A stretch of 64,000 nucleotides of DNA from NCBI GenBank assembly GCA_021018995.1, contig CM037596.1, forward strand, positions 89,039,184-89,103,183. The letters are read 5' to 3'. This document shows positions 24,300-36,415 of the stretch, piece by piece. A program made the translations under genes and the position numbers. The notes under the pieces are model-generated. The model searched no databases, was not told where the DNA came from, and worked only from the letters and a program-made list of their open reading frames with translations. Origin of the DNA: Chloranthus sessilifolius. Lineage: Eukaryota; Streptophyta; Magnoliopsida; Chloranthales; Chloranthaceae. Within the stretch, counting starts at the first letter, position 1. Each line of letters starts with the position of its first letter.

Positions 24300-25716
24300 T
24301 TTTAATGAAATGAAAATTTTCTTTTAATTTTAAAAAAAATCTCACCTTGGATGACGTCATGCACGTTCCTCGCTTCTGACGGATCGCATAGTTTCTCTCG
24401 GACGATCGGTTTCCTTGCTTGAATTGGTCGTGGTGCTGCAACTGAAACCGTCTTTCTCTTATCTGTCTCGGGGCAATCCTTGATCAAGTGGCCCACCTTG
24501 CCACATCGGAAACAACCCCTCGTTCCCGATCTACAGTCCACCGTCCTATGAGGCTTGCCACACTTTGTGCAAGTCTCCCGAGGTGCGGAAGAAACAGTAC
24601 GAGAACCCTGAGTGATGGTGGCGCCAGTAGACATGGCAGGGCTCTCATAGCGAATAGGTCTCCCCGACGCAAGTAATGGAAACCTCTGTTGGTGTTGTTG
24701 TTGTCATGCCGGCCTTCCAAACCCCTTGAAATTGTGGTCTCTGATTCTGGCCCATGAACCTCGGCTTTTTGTTCACCGGTTCATAGTGCCCCGTTCTTCC
24801 TTGTTCATTTCCTCCTCTCTGCTGCTCTCTCTGTCTATATCTATTATTATTCTCCTCTTCAACCACCAGTGCTTTACTCATGACCTCTTCATAGGTCCTT
24901 AGTTGAAATGGAGCTACGCCTCCCCTAACCTCAGGCTTCAAACCTTGCTGAAACCTCTTGGACTTCATCACCTCAGTAGCGACGTAGTCCAGAGTAAAAC
25001 GGGCAAGTCGTAGAAACTCTACCCCGTATTCTCTCACCGTCATTCTCCCTTGTACTAACTGCAAAAATTGTATCTCAAGCTGGTTCCTCACCACTTCTGG
25101 AAAATATTGTTTGTTGAACTCCTCAACAAACTCCTCCCAAGTCCAAGGCAACTCTGGGGTCTCTCGAGTCGAGTCCAGATCACGGACTTCCACCAAGGCC
25201 CAGCCTCCCCATCCAACATGTAAGCTGCCCATCTCACACTCTCATCTTCCGTGCATGTCAGCACGCTAAAGACTTTTTCCATCTCCATTAGCCAATTCTC
25301 AGCGGCCATGGTGTCTGCCTGCCCAGAAAATGAAGGAGGTCTCATCCTCCTAAACTCTGTAAAGGATGAGGGCACAAGCAACGCAGGTCCTACGGGTGGT
25401 GTAGGTGGCTACTGTTCTCTTGATGCATGAGCTGCAAAGGATGCGGCTTGTTGTGCCATGGCAGCTGCCATAGTCTCCATAGTGTGCATCATCCTTTGTC
25501 GCTCTTCTCTGTCCTCTTGTCTTTCTCTCAATCTTTCTTGTTCTCTTAGATCTTGATCTTGCTGATCTCGATCTTCTTCATCCCGTTGTCTACTACTATC
25601 GCCTCGGGCCTCAAGATTCCTAAAGGCACTCTATTGGTAGGAGAGATGTAACCATCTCCACTACGTACACTCCTCTGCTGGCCTCCCCTTGGTCGGCCTC
25701 TTCCTCTAGACGACAT
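24300..25716 (-). pseudogene. gag of Tekay-1, broken
   Basis: The likely start is an ATG at 25716 followed by a basic Ser/Arg/Gly stretch (SSRGRGRPRGG). A charged Gln/Arg-rich region follows. The retrotransposon gag domain spans about 25380-24900, with WTWEEFVEEFNKQYFPEVV, LQLVQGRMTVREYGVEF and the later phrase LKPEVRGGV. Near 24590-24470 there are two cysteine motifs, CTKCGKPHRTVDC and the perfect CCHC knuckle CFRCGKVGHLIKDC, which bind nucleic acid in the particle. It has only a few breaks. Confidence 0.88.
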
Positions 25717-25806
25717 TTTGCGGCTGCATTTGAAACTAAAGTTTCGTTAGCAGAAGCCCCTATGTTCTGACGAAAGAACCCTTGTCAGAATTGCTAAAAG
25801 AAAATA

Positions 25807-25818
25807 GCTCTGATACCA
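25807..25818 (-). other. Primer-binding site of Tekay-1
   Basis: The minus strand reads TGGTATCAGAGC, complementary to the 3' end of initiator Met tRNA, two bases inside the 5' LTR. This is the common primer site of Tekay/Del elements. Confidence 0.95.
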
Positions 25819-25820
25819 AC

Positions 25821-28451
25821 TGTGATAGCTCGGGTTTCGGCACCCCGAAACCCGTGCCATCAGCACGATCGTCTTGACCGTGCCCCTTAGCTAAGCACGG
25901 AACACTGGTGTATCAAGCATTGTAATAAAATAATAAACGAAATTGCGGAATTTGAATCTATATTAATTAACTCTCCAAAAGACAGTTCTACCCTCATGCC
26001 TCTACATGAATGGAGAACCGATTCGAACCATCGATGATAGCAATCATCACGGATGGTTCGCCCCAAAAGAATAATCCCATCTATATATATATATACATGG
26101 TGTAAATCAGAATCAAGGCTTGACATACCAAGCCGTACAAAACTCTCTCCAAAAATCCCTCAAAGTGGCACAACGGAGTCCTCTAGAAGAAGTCCTCTGA
26201 GGCCGCAAGGTCCGACTGGGTTTCCAAGCCTCAAATTGCTAGTAATAGTGGACCTCATGACGATAGTCTATAGGGTGAGCTACATCCTAGCTCAATAGGG
26301 AACAAACACGGTTGATCATATATATTATAACTCACATGTATTCCATGATATGCCATGCATGATATATCTATGCAGTTGTTAATGAAACAGATTAAAAGCA
26401 TTTCGTTTTACTGTTGATTACTTATATTTTCATTTACTCATGAATGATGCTGAGAAGGCCTAAAGCAAAACTTAAACTTTCAACTTAAGTAATCCCCGAG
26501 CAATATAGCATCGAGCCCCGATGAGATACCCATCATCGTCATCTATATAGACAGTTTTAACCGTATTCCCTGGGAATACAAATAGTACCCAAGCCCCTTT
26601 CCCCTGGGGATTGGTGGCGGGGTTTCACTTGTCTCAATCAACACCCCTGGGGTGTGCTTACTATGTACGGATAAGCCTCCGCACTGGCCTACGGTTTCGC
26701 CGCCGTATCGGTCACGGATATCCTGCCGTGTCAGTCGTGGATATCCCGCCACGTCGGTGGGGTACCCTATCAAACCTCAAATAACAAAAATATCGGTGCC
26801 TTACATATAGTTATTCACCGTGTAATTGTGCTATCTTATATCAGTTAGGCCCTATCAAACATGATTCAATCCTTGGATACATCCCTGGGATGTATCCATT
26901 TACTTGCATCACACCTGATGCTCTTATCTCTTTACTTCTTCATCCCCTGGGGATGGCTCATTATGATTACTCTTATGAATGTCACACACACACACTTTTC
27001 ACAAATTCTTAAGAAATAACAATTGAATTGAATTCTATATCACTACATACATGCTCTTGTAAAATAAAGTACATGTTCAAGGTGTTCCCTACCTCAAGTC
27101 TTCATTCGATCATTGCATCAAGGTCCCACGTGGCTCCTTGTGCACTAGCTCACACGTACCACCTATGGTACCATATAACAGGTAAAACACATCACAAAGG
27201 ATGCAATAAAGAAGGTATAAGATCCTCCAAGAATCTTAAAGTCAAACCCAAAAGTCAACATAATTTATCTCAGTCGATTAATCGAACTCCAAAATCGATT
27301 AATCGAATCTGATTCGATTAATCGATTTCCAAAATCGATTAATCGAAGGTCAATATCGATTAATCGAAGTAATTTCGATTAATCAAAATTCTCCTTTTCG
27401 CAAAGTAATTTCACTATTCGAACAGTCGAGTTTTCATTCGATTAATCGAATCTAATTTCGATTAATCGAAATTCCTCTTGTTAGAAACAATTGAGTTTTC
27501 ATTCGATTAATCGAATCCAATTTCGATTAATCGAAATTCTTCTTTTCGCAAAGTAGACTCTCAGTTCGAACAGTCAAGTTTCACAAGTTGATTAATCGAT
27601 CCCAAATCGATTAATCGAAAACTAAAATCGATTAATCGAAATCCCATTTCGATTAGTCAATTTTTCCTCAAGTCATTTCCTCCAAACCCTGGGGTCCACT
27701 GGAGGTTCTCAGTCGATTAATCGATCACCAAATCGATCAATCGAAATCCAAAATCGATTAATCAAAATCAAATTCGATTAATCGAAATCGGGGCCCTCTG
27801 ACCTTTCAACTTCCTGGCCAATTTTGATTAATCGAAACCCAATTTTGATTAATCGAAATTGTCAGATTCAGCCCCTTTCGAGCTGTTCTTCCCAATCTTT
27901 TTCCATTCTTTTCCCTCTATTTTTCTAAGCCATTATCCTATGATTTAACCCACATTTAACCACAACTTAACCCCTATAATCAATGCATCTTATTTACAAA
28001 AAATTTTTACCTTGGATTGATCTCAAGTTGCTTTCTATCAAACAGTTGGAAGGCTAGGGTTTCCAGCTTTTGTTCTAACGGATCCCTTGCGTTGAATCAG
28101 CCTGTTTAATACTTGAATCCTTCTTCCAATCACCCACAACAACTCCTTGCTTAATCACCCTCTTTACTCCTCTCTCTCTCTTCTTTACTTCTCTCTCAAC
28201 TACCAAACATCTATTTTAGGGTTATCAAACCCTTTTATCCCTCTCCTAGTTTGTGTGTTGAGCACATGCACCTCAAATAGGTGTATGCGACTTCATATTT
28301 ACAACACACACCACGCAATAATTCAAACTATCACATCTCGTCCGTTCATTACATCCTATACTAACTCTTAATCTCCTAATTGGTCAAACTTGTGACCAAT
28401 CGGGCACGGATCCCGATGTCATAGTTTAGCGTGATTTTTCGGGCTATTACA
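25821..28451 (-). repeat. 5' LTR of Tekay-1
   Basis: It matches 15382-18056 over nearly its whole length. It holds a TA run at 26082-26095 (a TATA box on the minus strand) and the TCGATTAATCGA array at 27274-27858. A patch near 26200-26260 differs from the partner LTR much more than the rest. The right target duplication ATATA follows at 28452. Confidence 0.95.
27274..27858. repeat. TCGATTAATCGA palindrome array, Tekay-1 5' LTR
   Basis: The counterpart of 16861-17462, with nearly the same series of exact and near copies and one unit pair fewer. Several copies show single C-to-T or G-to-A changes of the kind expected at methylated sites. Confidence 0.95.
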
Positions 28452-29790
28452 ATATACTACCTTCAATATTGTAGGTTTGGGGAAGGAAGCTACCAGGTTG
28501 AGACTCTTTCCTTTTTCACTAAAGGATAGAGCCAGAACTTGGTTGTTAATGCTCCCACCAAACAGTATTCAGTCCTAGAATGATCTTCAATGTTAGTTTT
28601 TAGCCAAGTTTTTCCCCATGCCCAAAACAAGTTAGTTGAGAAAGAGCATTATTTCATTTGCTCAAGCCCCAACTGAAGTTTTTCTCTAAGCCTGAGAGAG
28701 ATTTAAAGAACTCCTGAAGCAATGTCCCCATCATCAAATTTCTGAATGGCAACTTGTCCAAACTTTCTATCAAGGAATTGATCCTAAAAGTAGGGATATG
28801 ATTGATGCTTCTTATGGTGGTACATACTTCCACAAGACTGCTAATGAGGCTTGGGAGTTATTTGATATCATCAGTGAAAACTTCATGCAAAGGGAGACCT
28901 GGGCAAGAGATGTTGAGACCCCTAGATTAGAGAGAGAAAATACTACCAGAGAAAAAATGTATGAGGTGAGTGGACATAATGATTTGGAGAGAAAAGTGGA
29001 TAGCCTAACCCAAAAGTTTGATAAGCTCATGGGAGCAATGCAGTCTCTAATGGCTGCTATAGTGGAGGAAGCATGTGTCATATGCTAGTCCCCCCCTCAC
29101 TCCCTTGAGCAATGTCCCTCAACTGCCCAATTTCTAGATTTTTTGATGGAACATATGAATGTTGCTCAGTCCTATAGACAACAGCCTACTGCTGGCTATC
29201 ATTGGAGTAACTACCCCAACTTGAGGTGGAGATAAGACAATTTTCAAAACCAGTAGCAGCTGCAGCTACAGTAATCCATGCCTTATAAGAATGCCTAGCC
29301 ATACTAGTAGAATTTTTTTCTAAGGCCCCAATACAAACAACCTATGACCCAGCCAATGGTTCAGCCTGTGCATCAAAGTGCACCAGCCCCAGCACCCTCT
29401 AGGTCCCTCACATTTGAAGAGCAAGTTTTGGCTTCACTGCAAAATTTAGGCATTTTATCTCAAACTATTAACTCCCACAGCCAAAGCATCAAGAAGATAG
29501 AGGACCACCTTGGTCAGCTATCTAATTCTTTGGGTAGGAGAGAAAAGGGGAGACTGCCCAGTTAGCTCATGAACAATCTAAAGGGACAATACATGGTTGG
29601 TGAGACTTCTTCTCATGAAGAAGTCAAATCTGTCACCACCTTGAGGAGTGGGAAGCTGGTGGATAACCAAGTTGGTATTGAGCCTGATGAGTCAAGTGAA
29701 GAAAATGAAGAAACAACCCATGAAAATATACAGCAGGAGCAGCATATAAAAAATAAGGGGGGTGATGTGCCCCAACAGAAAATTTAAAAT
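28452..29790 (+). pseudogene. Athila gag, remainder after the Tekay insertion, broken
   Basis: The gag sequence resumes directly after the target duplication with the capsid region (phrase FPFSLKDRARTW at about 28510-28545). It passes through 28798-29088 (AYGGTYFHKT-like text and a heptad-like stretch LERKVDSLTQKFDKLMGAMQ) to a Pro/Gln-rich part at 29344-29565 and an acidic region at 29569-29787. This order is that of Athila gag. Breaks are present. Confidence 0.75.
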
Positions 29791-30687
29791 AAAAATAAAG
29801 AAAAATCTGATGAACTCGCTAAGGCTGCAAATGGAAGGACAGTTCCCCATTTGCCATTTCCTAATGCATTGAAAGCAGCTTATCCTTTTGACAAGGAGAA
29901 TGTTAAGGTTGAGGAGATGATAGAAACTTTCAAATAAGTAAATATCAATTTGCCTTTACTTAATGCCATCAAGTAAGTTCCAGCCTACACAAAATTTCTG
30001 AAAGAATTATGTACCCACGAAAGACAGTCTAGGATACACTTATCCAAGAAGGTCTTTTGTGCTGAGAAAGTGAACCAAGTGTTGTCTATTGCAACTCCAA
30101 TCATGCTTCAAGACCCTGGAGTTCCCACAATCCCCTGCATCATTGGGGATCATACTATTGAGAAGGCCTTATTAGATCTGGGAGCTAGTGTAAACCTACT
30201 TCCATATTCTATTTATGAGAAGTTAGGCTTGGGAGAATTGAAGCCCACACATGTGGATCTACAACTAGCAGACAGATCTAAAAGGAGTTCTATGAGAATG
30301 ATAGAGGATGTGTTAGTTGGAGTTGATAAATTTTTCTATCCAACAGATTTTCTGGTTCTTGACATGGAGCCAAGCAAGTGCACCACTTCTATTCCTGTGA
30401 ATTTGGCCAGACCTTTCTTGGCCACTGCCAATGCTTGTATTCAATATAGATCAGGAGTAATGCAGGTGTCATTTGGCAACATGAAGGTAAAATTAAATGT
30501 TTACAATGCAGCCAATCAGTCTCACTTGGATAGTGAGGATTGCTTTTTAATTGATGTTTCTGATAAGCTTGTGAAAGAGGTTTTGCCTAAGCTGCTGCAT
30601 TGTAATGATCTTTGTGACGATGTTGGTGATGTTTTTGAAAATGTGGTGGAGCCGGTACTGACCATCTGCCATCATGAACCTCCATGA
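29791..30687 (+). pseudogene. Athila protease region (longest stretch 30070-30687)
   Basis: ALLDLGASVNLLPYSIYEKL carries the Athila form of the aspartic protease active site (D-L-G-A-S-V-N-L-L-P). IEDVLVGVDKFFYPTDFLVL and RPFLATANACI follow. The protease matures Gag-Pol. No RT, RNase H or integrase is recognisable after it; the sequence passes into non-coding DNA within about 30 bases of the end. Confidence 0.88.
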
Positions 30688-31749
30688 CATGATTGAGTTT
30701 CAACAAATGTACACAATGTATAATAAATTTTGTGTTTGATTATTTATTTTATTTTTTTCTTATTTTTTCTATCTTTATTTTAGTTATGTGTGGCTTTTTA
30801 CATAAATTTTCTATGTCTGTCTGTACCTCAGGTAGGATAATGAGTCAAATTGGTGAAGTGACCTGAGTTAGAGTGTTAGATCTGTTGAGAAATGAATTGG
30901 GAATTGATTCCAAGCCTGTTTAAACTGAAGTATAACTTGTCGATAGGTTCTATGAACATGTCGATAGGTTCTGAGAGTTCCCAGTCTGCTTTTCGACAAG
31001 ATCTAGAAGCTGTCGAGAAGTGTGAACTAATTCTTGACAAGTTTGAAGGTGTAAAATGGTTGTTGATAGGATCCAGGAGCACTTCGATAGGTTCTGAAGA
31101 CTTTTGGTTGAATTCTCAACACATTCAGGGTACCTATCGAGAGGTTCTATGAACTCATCGACGTGATTTGTTTGGAGCCTAGAACCTGTCGAGAGGATTG
31201 AATATTGAGTTCAAAGAACCTATCGAGAGGTTCTATGAACCTCTCGGAATGATTATTTCTGTCTTTTGAACTCTTCGACAAGATTGCATGCACCTCTCGC
31301 GAGGATTAGTGATTTTCTACTCTTCGACAGGTTGCATCAACCTGTCGACACCTTGCCCCGATCCTGTCGAAAGTTGTTTCCCACTACTTTAAACCTAACA
31401 ACAACTCCATTTTTGTCATTCGACAACATCTCTTTGCGCTTTAAATTTGCTCTGACGATTTTTTCATTTTACTTTCTCTCTCTATCTCACTGACTGTTAC
31501 AGTAACTTCCTGGCTATTTTCCCCATTGCTTCAATTAATCAAAAGCTACACTTTGCACCTGGTCTGACTGGTTTGATGCTACGCATTTTAAGATCTGTGA
31601 AACCCTAGGTTTCTGCTGGTAAGCTTCTCTTTGTAATTTCCAAGCTTGGTATTTCAATCTTTAGTTTGTTTGGGTCATTTGAGCATTCAAGAAGTCTTTG
31701 TGGTAATTTCTATTGAATTAGTAGTGATTGATATCTTGTTGATTGAGTA
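30688..31749. promoter_or_regulatory. Non-coding region between Athila protease and the extra ORF, with palindrome array
   Basis: A T-rich stretch (30720-30830) is followed by a TCGA-centred near-palindrome array (30936-31375) of the same type as in the Athila LTRs; 31215-31234 is a 20-base example with 7-base arms. A pyrimidine patch (TTTCTCTCTCTATCTCAC, about 31472-31490) follows, then AAACCCTAGGTTTC and GGTAAGC. This resembles a TATA-less plant promoter with a leader, placed about 260 bases before the ORF. Promoter activity is inferred. Confidence 0.5.
30936..31375. repeat. TCGA-centred near-palindrome array upstream of the Athila extra ORF
   Basis: At least twelve copies of variants such as CTATCGAGAGGTT, CTGTCGAGAGG, CTTCGACAGG and CCTGTCGACACC occur. 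They match the LTR motif family but not the LTR text between motifs, so the array is not simply a piece of LTR moved inside. Confidence 0.85.
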
Positions 31750-34437
31750 ATGGCTGGTCAAGAGGACACCTTGGCTAATATTTTCAAAGTGCCTTCCAAA
31801 TCTGCCACCAAAGCCACTAGGCTAAGAAATTGGTCATGGACCAGGCTGAGAATACTGTGAAATCTAAGAAATCCAAGAAATCAAAGAGGTCCCAAACCAG
31901 TGAAGACATTGTTGAGGAGGCCCTGAGACAGAACCTAGCCTTGTGCCTAAAATTCCTGAGGCTGAGCCTAACCCTGAATTAGAGCCCGCAGTCTATTTGC
32001 TCATATCCACACCCAATGAATTTGTGGATGCATTTGGTCTGATCCCAAAGACTATGGTTGGCACCCCCTATTTCTCTAAGGTAGAGGAGTGTCAGGATAC
32101 TTTGAATTATTTGGTGAAGGCAGGCCTGACACCAATGTTGAGCCCACTGAATGAAAAATCTTACTCAAGGTTGGTTAAGTTGTGGTATCATAATCTCAGG
32201 AAACAAACCAAGCCAGATTCAATTGAGCCCTGCCTTATCATTTTGATTGATCATACGAAGTTGGTGGTGGATTACAGAGATATAGGGATAGCATTGGGGG
32301 GTCCCTTCTATTTTTGATCTAGCCTATGGCCTGGCTGCACCTAAGAATGTCTCCTTCAAAGCAATGGCCAGGCACCTCACTCAAGGTATTGTGGGGACTG
32401 CGGAGTCAATTATGAGAAGAGATTTACACCCCAACATGCATTTCTTTGATTCAATTTTGAGGAAAAACGTCTATGTGAGTGAGCACCAACAAGAGAGGAG
32501 AGTGCCAATATTGGATGCCCTATATTTCTTCTCTAAGGGCCAATTCATAAATGCTGCTCATTTGGTATTTGAGGCCATGGTGGATGTGAATGACAAGTGT
32601 AGGAAGGCTCAAGCCCTACCTGGGCTCCCTTATAGCAGGCTCATCACGGCCTTGTTAAAGAGAAAGGAGTTTGTGTTCAAAGTAGATGAGCCAGTAGTAA
32701 AGGTGACCCCCACAATTTTTGGGAAGAGGGTCTGGTCTGCCAATAGGACCCTCATGGGCAAGAGTAAAAATAAGCTCAGTGAAGATACTGTGGTAGAAGC
32801 TCCACATGCAGACCCATTTACTTCTGTGAGCTCAGAGCCTCACTCTATAGCTGTCACTACCTCCATACCTCCACCTGAAACCTTTGTAACAATCCCCTCT
32901 GAACCTTTGCTCACATCTGCTACTCCTCCATTTGTGCCCCCATTTGTCCCAGTTGTATCCTTTGTTAGCTCTGAGAGGGCCAACCTCACCATCATCCCTT
33001 CTATCACACCATCTATATCAGTTTCCCTACCTTCCATACCAATCTCCATACCTTTCAGCATTTCAGCATTCATCTCCAGCATCACCACATCAATACCCCT
33101 ATCCATTCCTTTTACCATTGACCCAATCCCTACCTTACCTTCACCCACCATTCCAGCCAACCCATCCATAGTAGCTACTCCACCTTTGAACCTTGCACCA
33201 ACTTCATCAACTGGCCCAGCCACTTCTTCCCCTCCATCCGTTCCCTTTGACTTTGATTCCACTTTTCCCATCTCACCTCCACACACCCAGGACCAGTTGA
33301 CCACTGAGGGATTTTATCCCTGATAAAATCCATTGTGGAGAATATTGGGCATGATTACACACCCTTACCTGACTCTCCACAACCTACCCACTCATCCACC
33401 CCACCCTTTTACCATACCCACACTTCCTCTTTCCAACCAATTCCACCAATCCAACCCACAACCCCTGTCATATCCGATCCTTTACCCCAATCCTTCAACT
33501 TTTACTTTCCCTTCAAGCCCAAGTGATGGCCCACACCCATACTCAATCATCAATGGAGGCCACACTCCAAGTCATGAACTCCACACTCCACAGCAAATCC
33601 TCCCTACCATCTAGCCACCAAGCTATCCACTCTACCTTACAACTTTTAACCAAACCTTCCCACCAACCAGCCATCCCCTCTCCAACCTATAAGGATGCCT
33701 CTACTAAAACTACACCTGAACCAGAACCCCAGCCTGCCCCTACCCTACCTCCCATTATTCCCCCACCTGTTGAAGCTGCCTCAGATGCTGCCACAGATGT
33801 GGAGGACCTTCTCCCAACCCACACTAACCCAGATCCGGCACTTACATCCCCTCAGTCCATACTCCCTGCCTCTTCTTTTCCCTTGCCTCTTCTATACTCT
33901 ACCCTCCTCCATATCATGAAACAAAACCCTTACCTCAAGAAGGATGTGGTGCGAGGAATGGCTATCCTCCGCAGATCAATTGAGATACCCTATGAAGCAA
34001 AGATAGAGAAAATGATTGTGGATTACAATTGGAAAATGTCGAAGCTATCCAAAGGCTAGCAAAGCATTTTAATCCACTATGAAGCTAAAAAGCTCATTTC
34101 AGCCTCTGAGAAATTAAGAGCTGATGGATTACAGGAGAGGTCGGCAGCTTCCAAAGCTCACAACAAGGCAGCCCAGGAATTGTATGACACTTAAGTTCAG
34201 TTGTCTGATAAGAAAATTGAAAACTTTAAAAGGAAAATTGGTCAATTGATTGGCCAGCTTGCCCAAGCAGCTGAGCCTGCTCTACAGGTTGAAAAGGAGA
34301 CAGCTACCCAGTCTAAGGAGGTAGCCACTACCAAAGAGCAGACCAAGGATGAGAAGAGAGTCGAGTTAAGAGTTATGCTGCTCAACAAGGATTCACTGAT
34401 ATCTTCACCTCTGACTCTGACTCTGACTCTGAGTAGT
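31750..34437 (+). pseudogene. Athila extra ('env-like') ORF, broken
   Basis: The ATG at 31750 opens a Lys/Ser-rich N-terminus (KSKKSKKSKRSQ), possibly a nuclear localisation signal. The conserved domain at about 31980-32760 contains STPNEFVDAFGLIP, YSRLVKLWYHNL, VVDYRDIGIALGGP, SIMRRDLHPNMHFFDSILRK and ALYFFSKGQFINAAHLVFEA. It matches the inverted copy at 63931-62051 almost phrase by phrase, and the Tekay-1 extra ORF more distantly. A Pro/Ser/Thr-rich region of about 400 residues follows, then a short conserved block (33880-34060), a coiled-coil-like Lys/Glu stretch and an acidic Ser-Asp tail ending near 34437. I see no convincing signal peptide or membrane anchor. There are a handful of breaks. 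The function is unknown; 'envelope' is only the traditional label for this position. Confidence 0.75.
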
Positions 34438-36400
34438 TTTAGTTTATTTTTAGGATGTTTACCTGGTTTTATAGGCTTAGGTTTCTTTTATTTTTTTTTC
34501 TCCATCTTTTTGTACTATAATAGAAATTCTCTTCAGTCTATTCACTGTGATGTTCTTGCTGTCTCTCTATTTTATTGTCTATTTTCTTGTCCTCATTTGT
34601 GTGTTTTGTTTACTATTGGTTCTTATTTTGCTTCTGTATTGATGTTCTTTGTTTAGTTGCAGTTTATTTGTTTTGCTTTCCTTGCTTCTCTGTCTATGTT
34701 TTTCTCAAGCAGCACATTCCTTTGTCTTTCAAGTAGTGAGGACACTGCTCCTCATAGGTTTGGGGGTGTGGCAAGGTATGCCAATGGATAGTTAATGGTA
34801 GTGCAGCAAGGTTTTAACAGAAATTAAGGAAATTGAATAATTTCACACTTGAGATTTTATATATAGAGGAAATTTAAAACTTTTTTTAAAACTGGAACAT
34901 GTTATAATTCTAACATCTTCATGAAGCAAATGTCAAGAATTTTCAAAAAATTAGTGCTTAGTGAGCTTGAGAAGAGAGAAAATTGTGAGGATACACCCCA
35001 GAAGTCTAATGAAAGACCATATCCAGTGAGATTTGGGCCTGAAATTTTTTTTCTTGAAGAGTGTTTGCCAATTTCTTCTGCTCTAAGGATTGATTGGATC
35101 TACCTCTCCTCACTAGAAGTTAGGCAAATCCAAGTTGAAACAGCTTGACAACATTCATGACATTTAGGACATGAAGTAAGGCCATCCTTTGGACAGTTTG
35201 AGCTTAAAATTTCCCACCTTTGAACTGCCCTTGATACACACCATTTGAGCCTTAAAAATCCAAACTTTCTTTGATAAAAACCAGAGTACTTGAACCCAAA
35301 CCTCAGTGACCTGATTCAGCCTGACCCTCACTCTGAGATTCAGAAGGTAAAGGAGAAGAAGTTGAAGAAGGTGGAGCTGGTTCAACATTTGGTAGAAAAG
35401 AGAAGAAAACACATCAAAAGGCAGTTGTGTATCAGAAGTACAGTTGTGGCATTCCAGCCCATAAAAAGAAAAATGTTGAAAAATACAAAAAGCCTATAAA
35501 AAAAAATAATAAAAAAACAGAATGGTAAAACAAAAGAGTGACAATGAGAAGTCATTTCTTTGAAAATTTGAAGAGAAGATCAGAAATTGGCCACTTCAAA
35601 TATGAAAATTCAAGAAATAGATGGAACTATTCTGAAATGAAGGTTGTGAAGTGGCAAATCACCTCCTTACCTTGTTGATTTCTCAATTTTGAATCCTATT
35701 CCACCCTTTTATTCTTTGAAAACTTCACCCATAAGCCACATTACAACCCAATAAAAAGTCCTTACTGATCTAAAATTGATTGAGCTGTCATGTGGAGATG
35801 AGAATTTATTTAATCTATGATGAAAAGAGTTAGAGAATTCAGAAATTGGAGCAATGCCTCTGCTCATGCTTGCAGTCCTATTTGAGGGCTGTAACTGCTC
35901 TTGAGCTGTGTGAGTTGATACACCCTTCTACTTTTATTGAGAGAGACAGCCCTGGTGAGCTTTGAGTCTGAAATTAGGATTGATGGGGGAATTATCAGAA
36001 CATGATTCTTAATTTGATGGTAAGCCCTGCATTAATTTTCATACAAAATACTTTGACATGAGCTGATTGATTGTGAACGAATTACAGCAAGATTTTAGTT
36101 TTAAATTGTCATGTTTTTACTGAGAATCCTCTCAAAATGAATGGACAAGGTGTGGAATGAATTTTATATTGCTTAAATTTTGTTTTAACATGTTGCACTA
36201 ATATTAACTAAATCATTGGAGAAGTTTATGGGTAACTTCACTAAAAACCCTCAGGAGACTTCACTCCTCCACTAGGGATCACCTAGGGGTTTAAAAGGCT
36301 TGATGCATATGCTAAATGCATCTGTGCTCCCTACAAAAGTAACATATTTTATTTTCAATACTTGTTTTTATTTTCTCCTTTGCTCAGGGACTAGCAAAGC
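34438..36400. other. Athila 3' non-coding region
   Basis: T-rich text follows the extra ORF. Short open frames show no protein family. The stretch from about 34768 to the polypurine tract matches 59029-60574 of the other Athila copy well, which supports its being a conserved non-coding 3' region. Confidence 0.75.
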
Positions 36401-36415
36401 TTAGGTTTGGAGGTG
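36401..36415 (+). other. Polypurine tract of the Athila-like element
   Basis: TTAGGTTTGGAGGTG directly precedes the 3' LTR. It is the same as TTAGGTTTGGGGGTG at 60560-60574 except for one base. Confidence 0.85.

Larger units (their letters stand above)
15382..28451 (-). mobile_element. Tekay/Del-like Ty3/gypsy retrotransposon ('Tekay-1'), youngest insertion, nearly whole but broken
   Basis: Two LTRs of about 2.65 kb begin TG and end CA. They flank, on the minus strand, an initiator-Met primer site, gag, protease, RT, RNase H, integrase with a chromodomain-like tail, an extra ORF and a polypurine tract. The 5-base target duplication ATATA is exact (15377-15381 and 28452-28456). The LTRs are nearly identical apart from one variable patch and small length differences, so insertion was probably within the last one or two million years. 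All domains are present in order. I estimate five to ten breaks. Confidence 0.95.

Noticed and set aside
25807-25818. tRNA gene fragment
   Set aside because: It is a 12-base complement of the initiator Met tRNA end at the exact primer-site position next to an LTR, not a tRNA gene.
32840-33304. Minus-strand open frame of 154 residues
   Set aside because: It is the reverse reading of the proline-rich part of the Athila extra ORF. Its Gly/Val/Met-rich content is the mirror of Pro/Ser/Thr codons.
34400-34530. Hydrophobic run after the Athila extra ORF as an envelope membrane anchor
   Set aside because: It lies in T-rich DNA just after the acidic tail that best fits the ORF end. T-rich non-coding DNA gives hydrophobic residues by chance.
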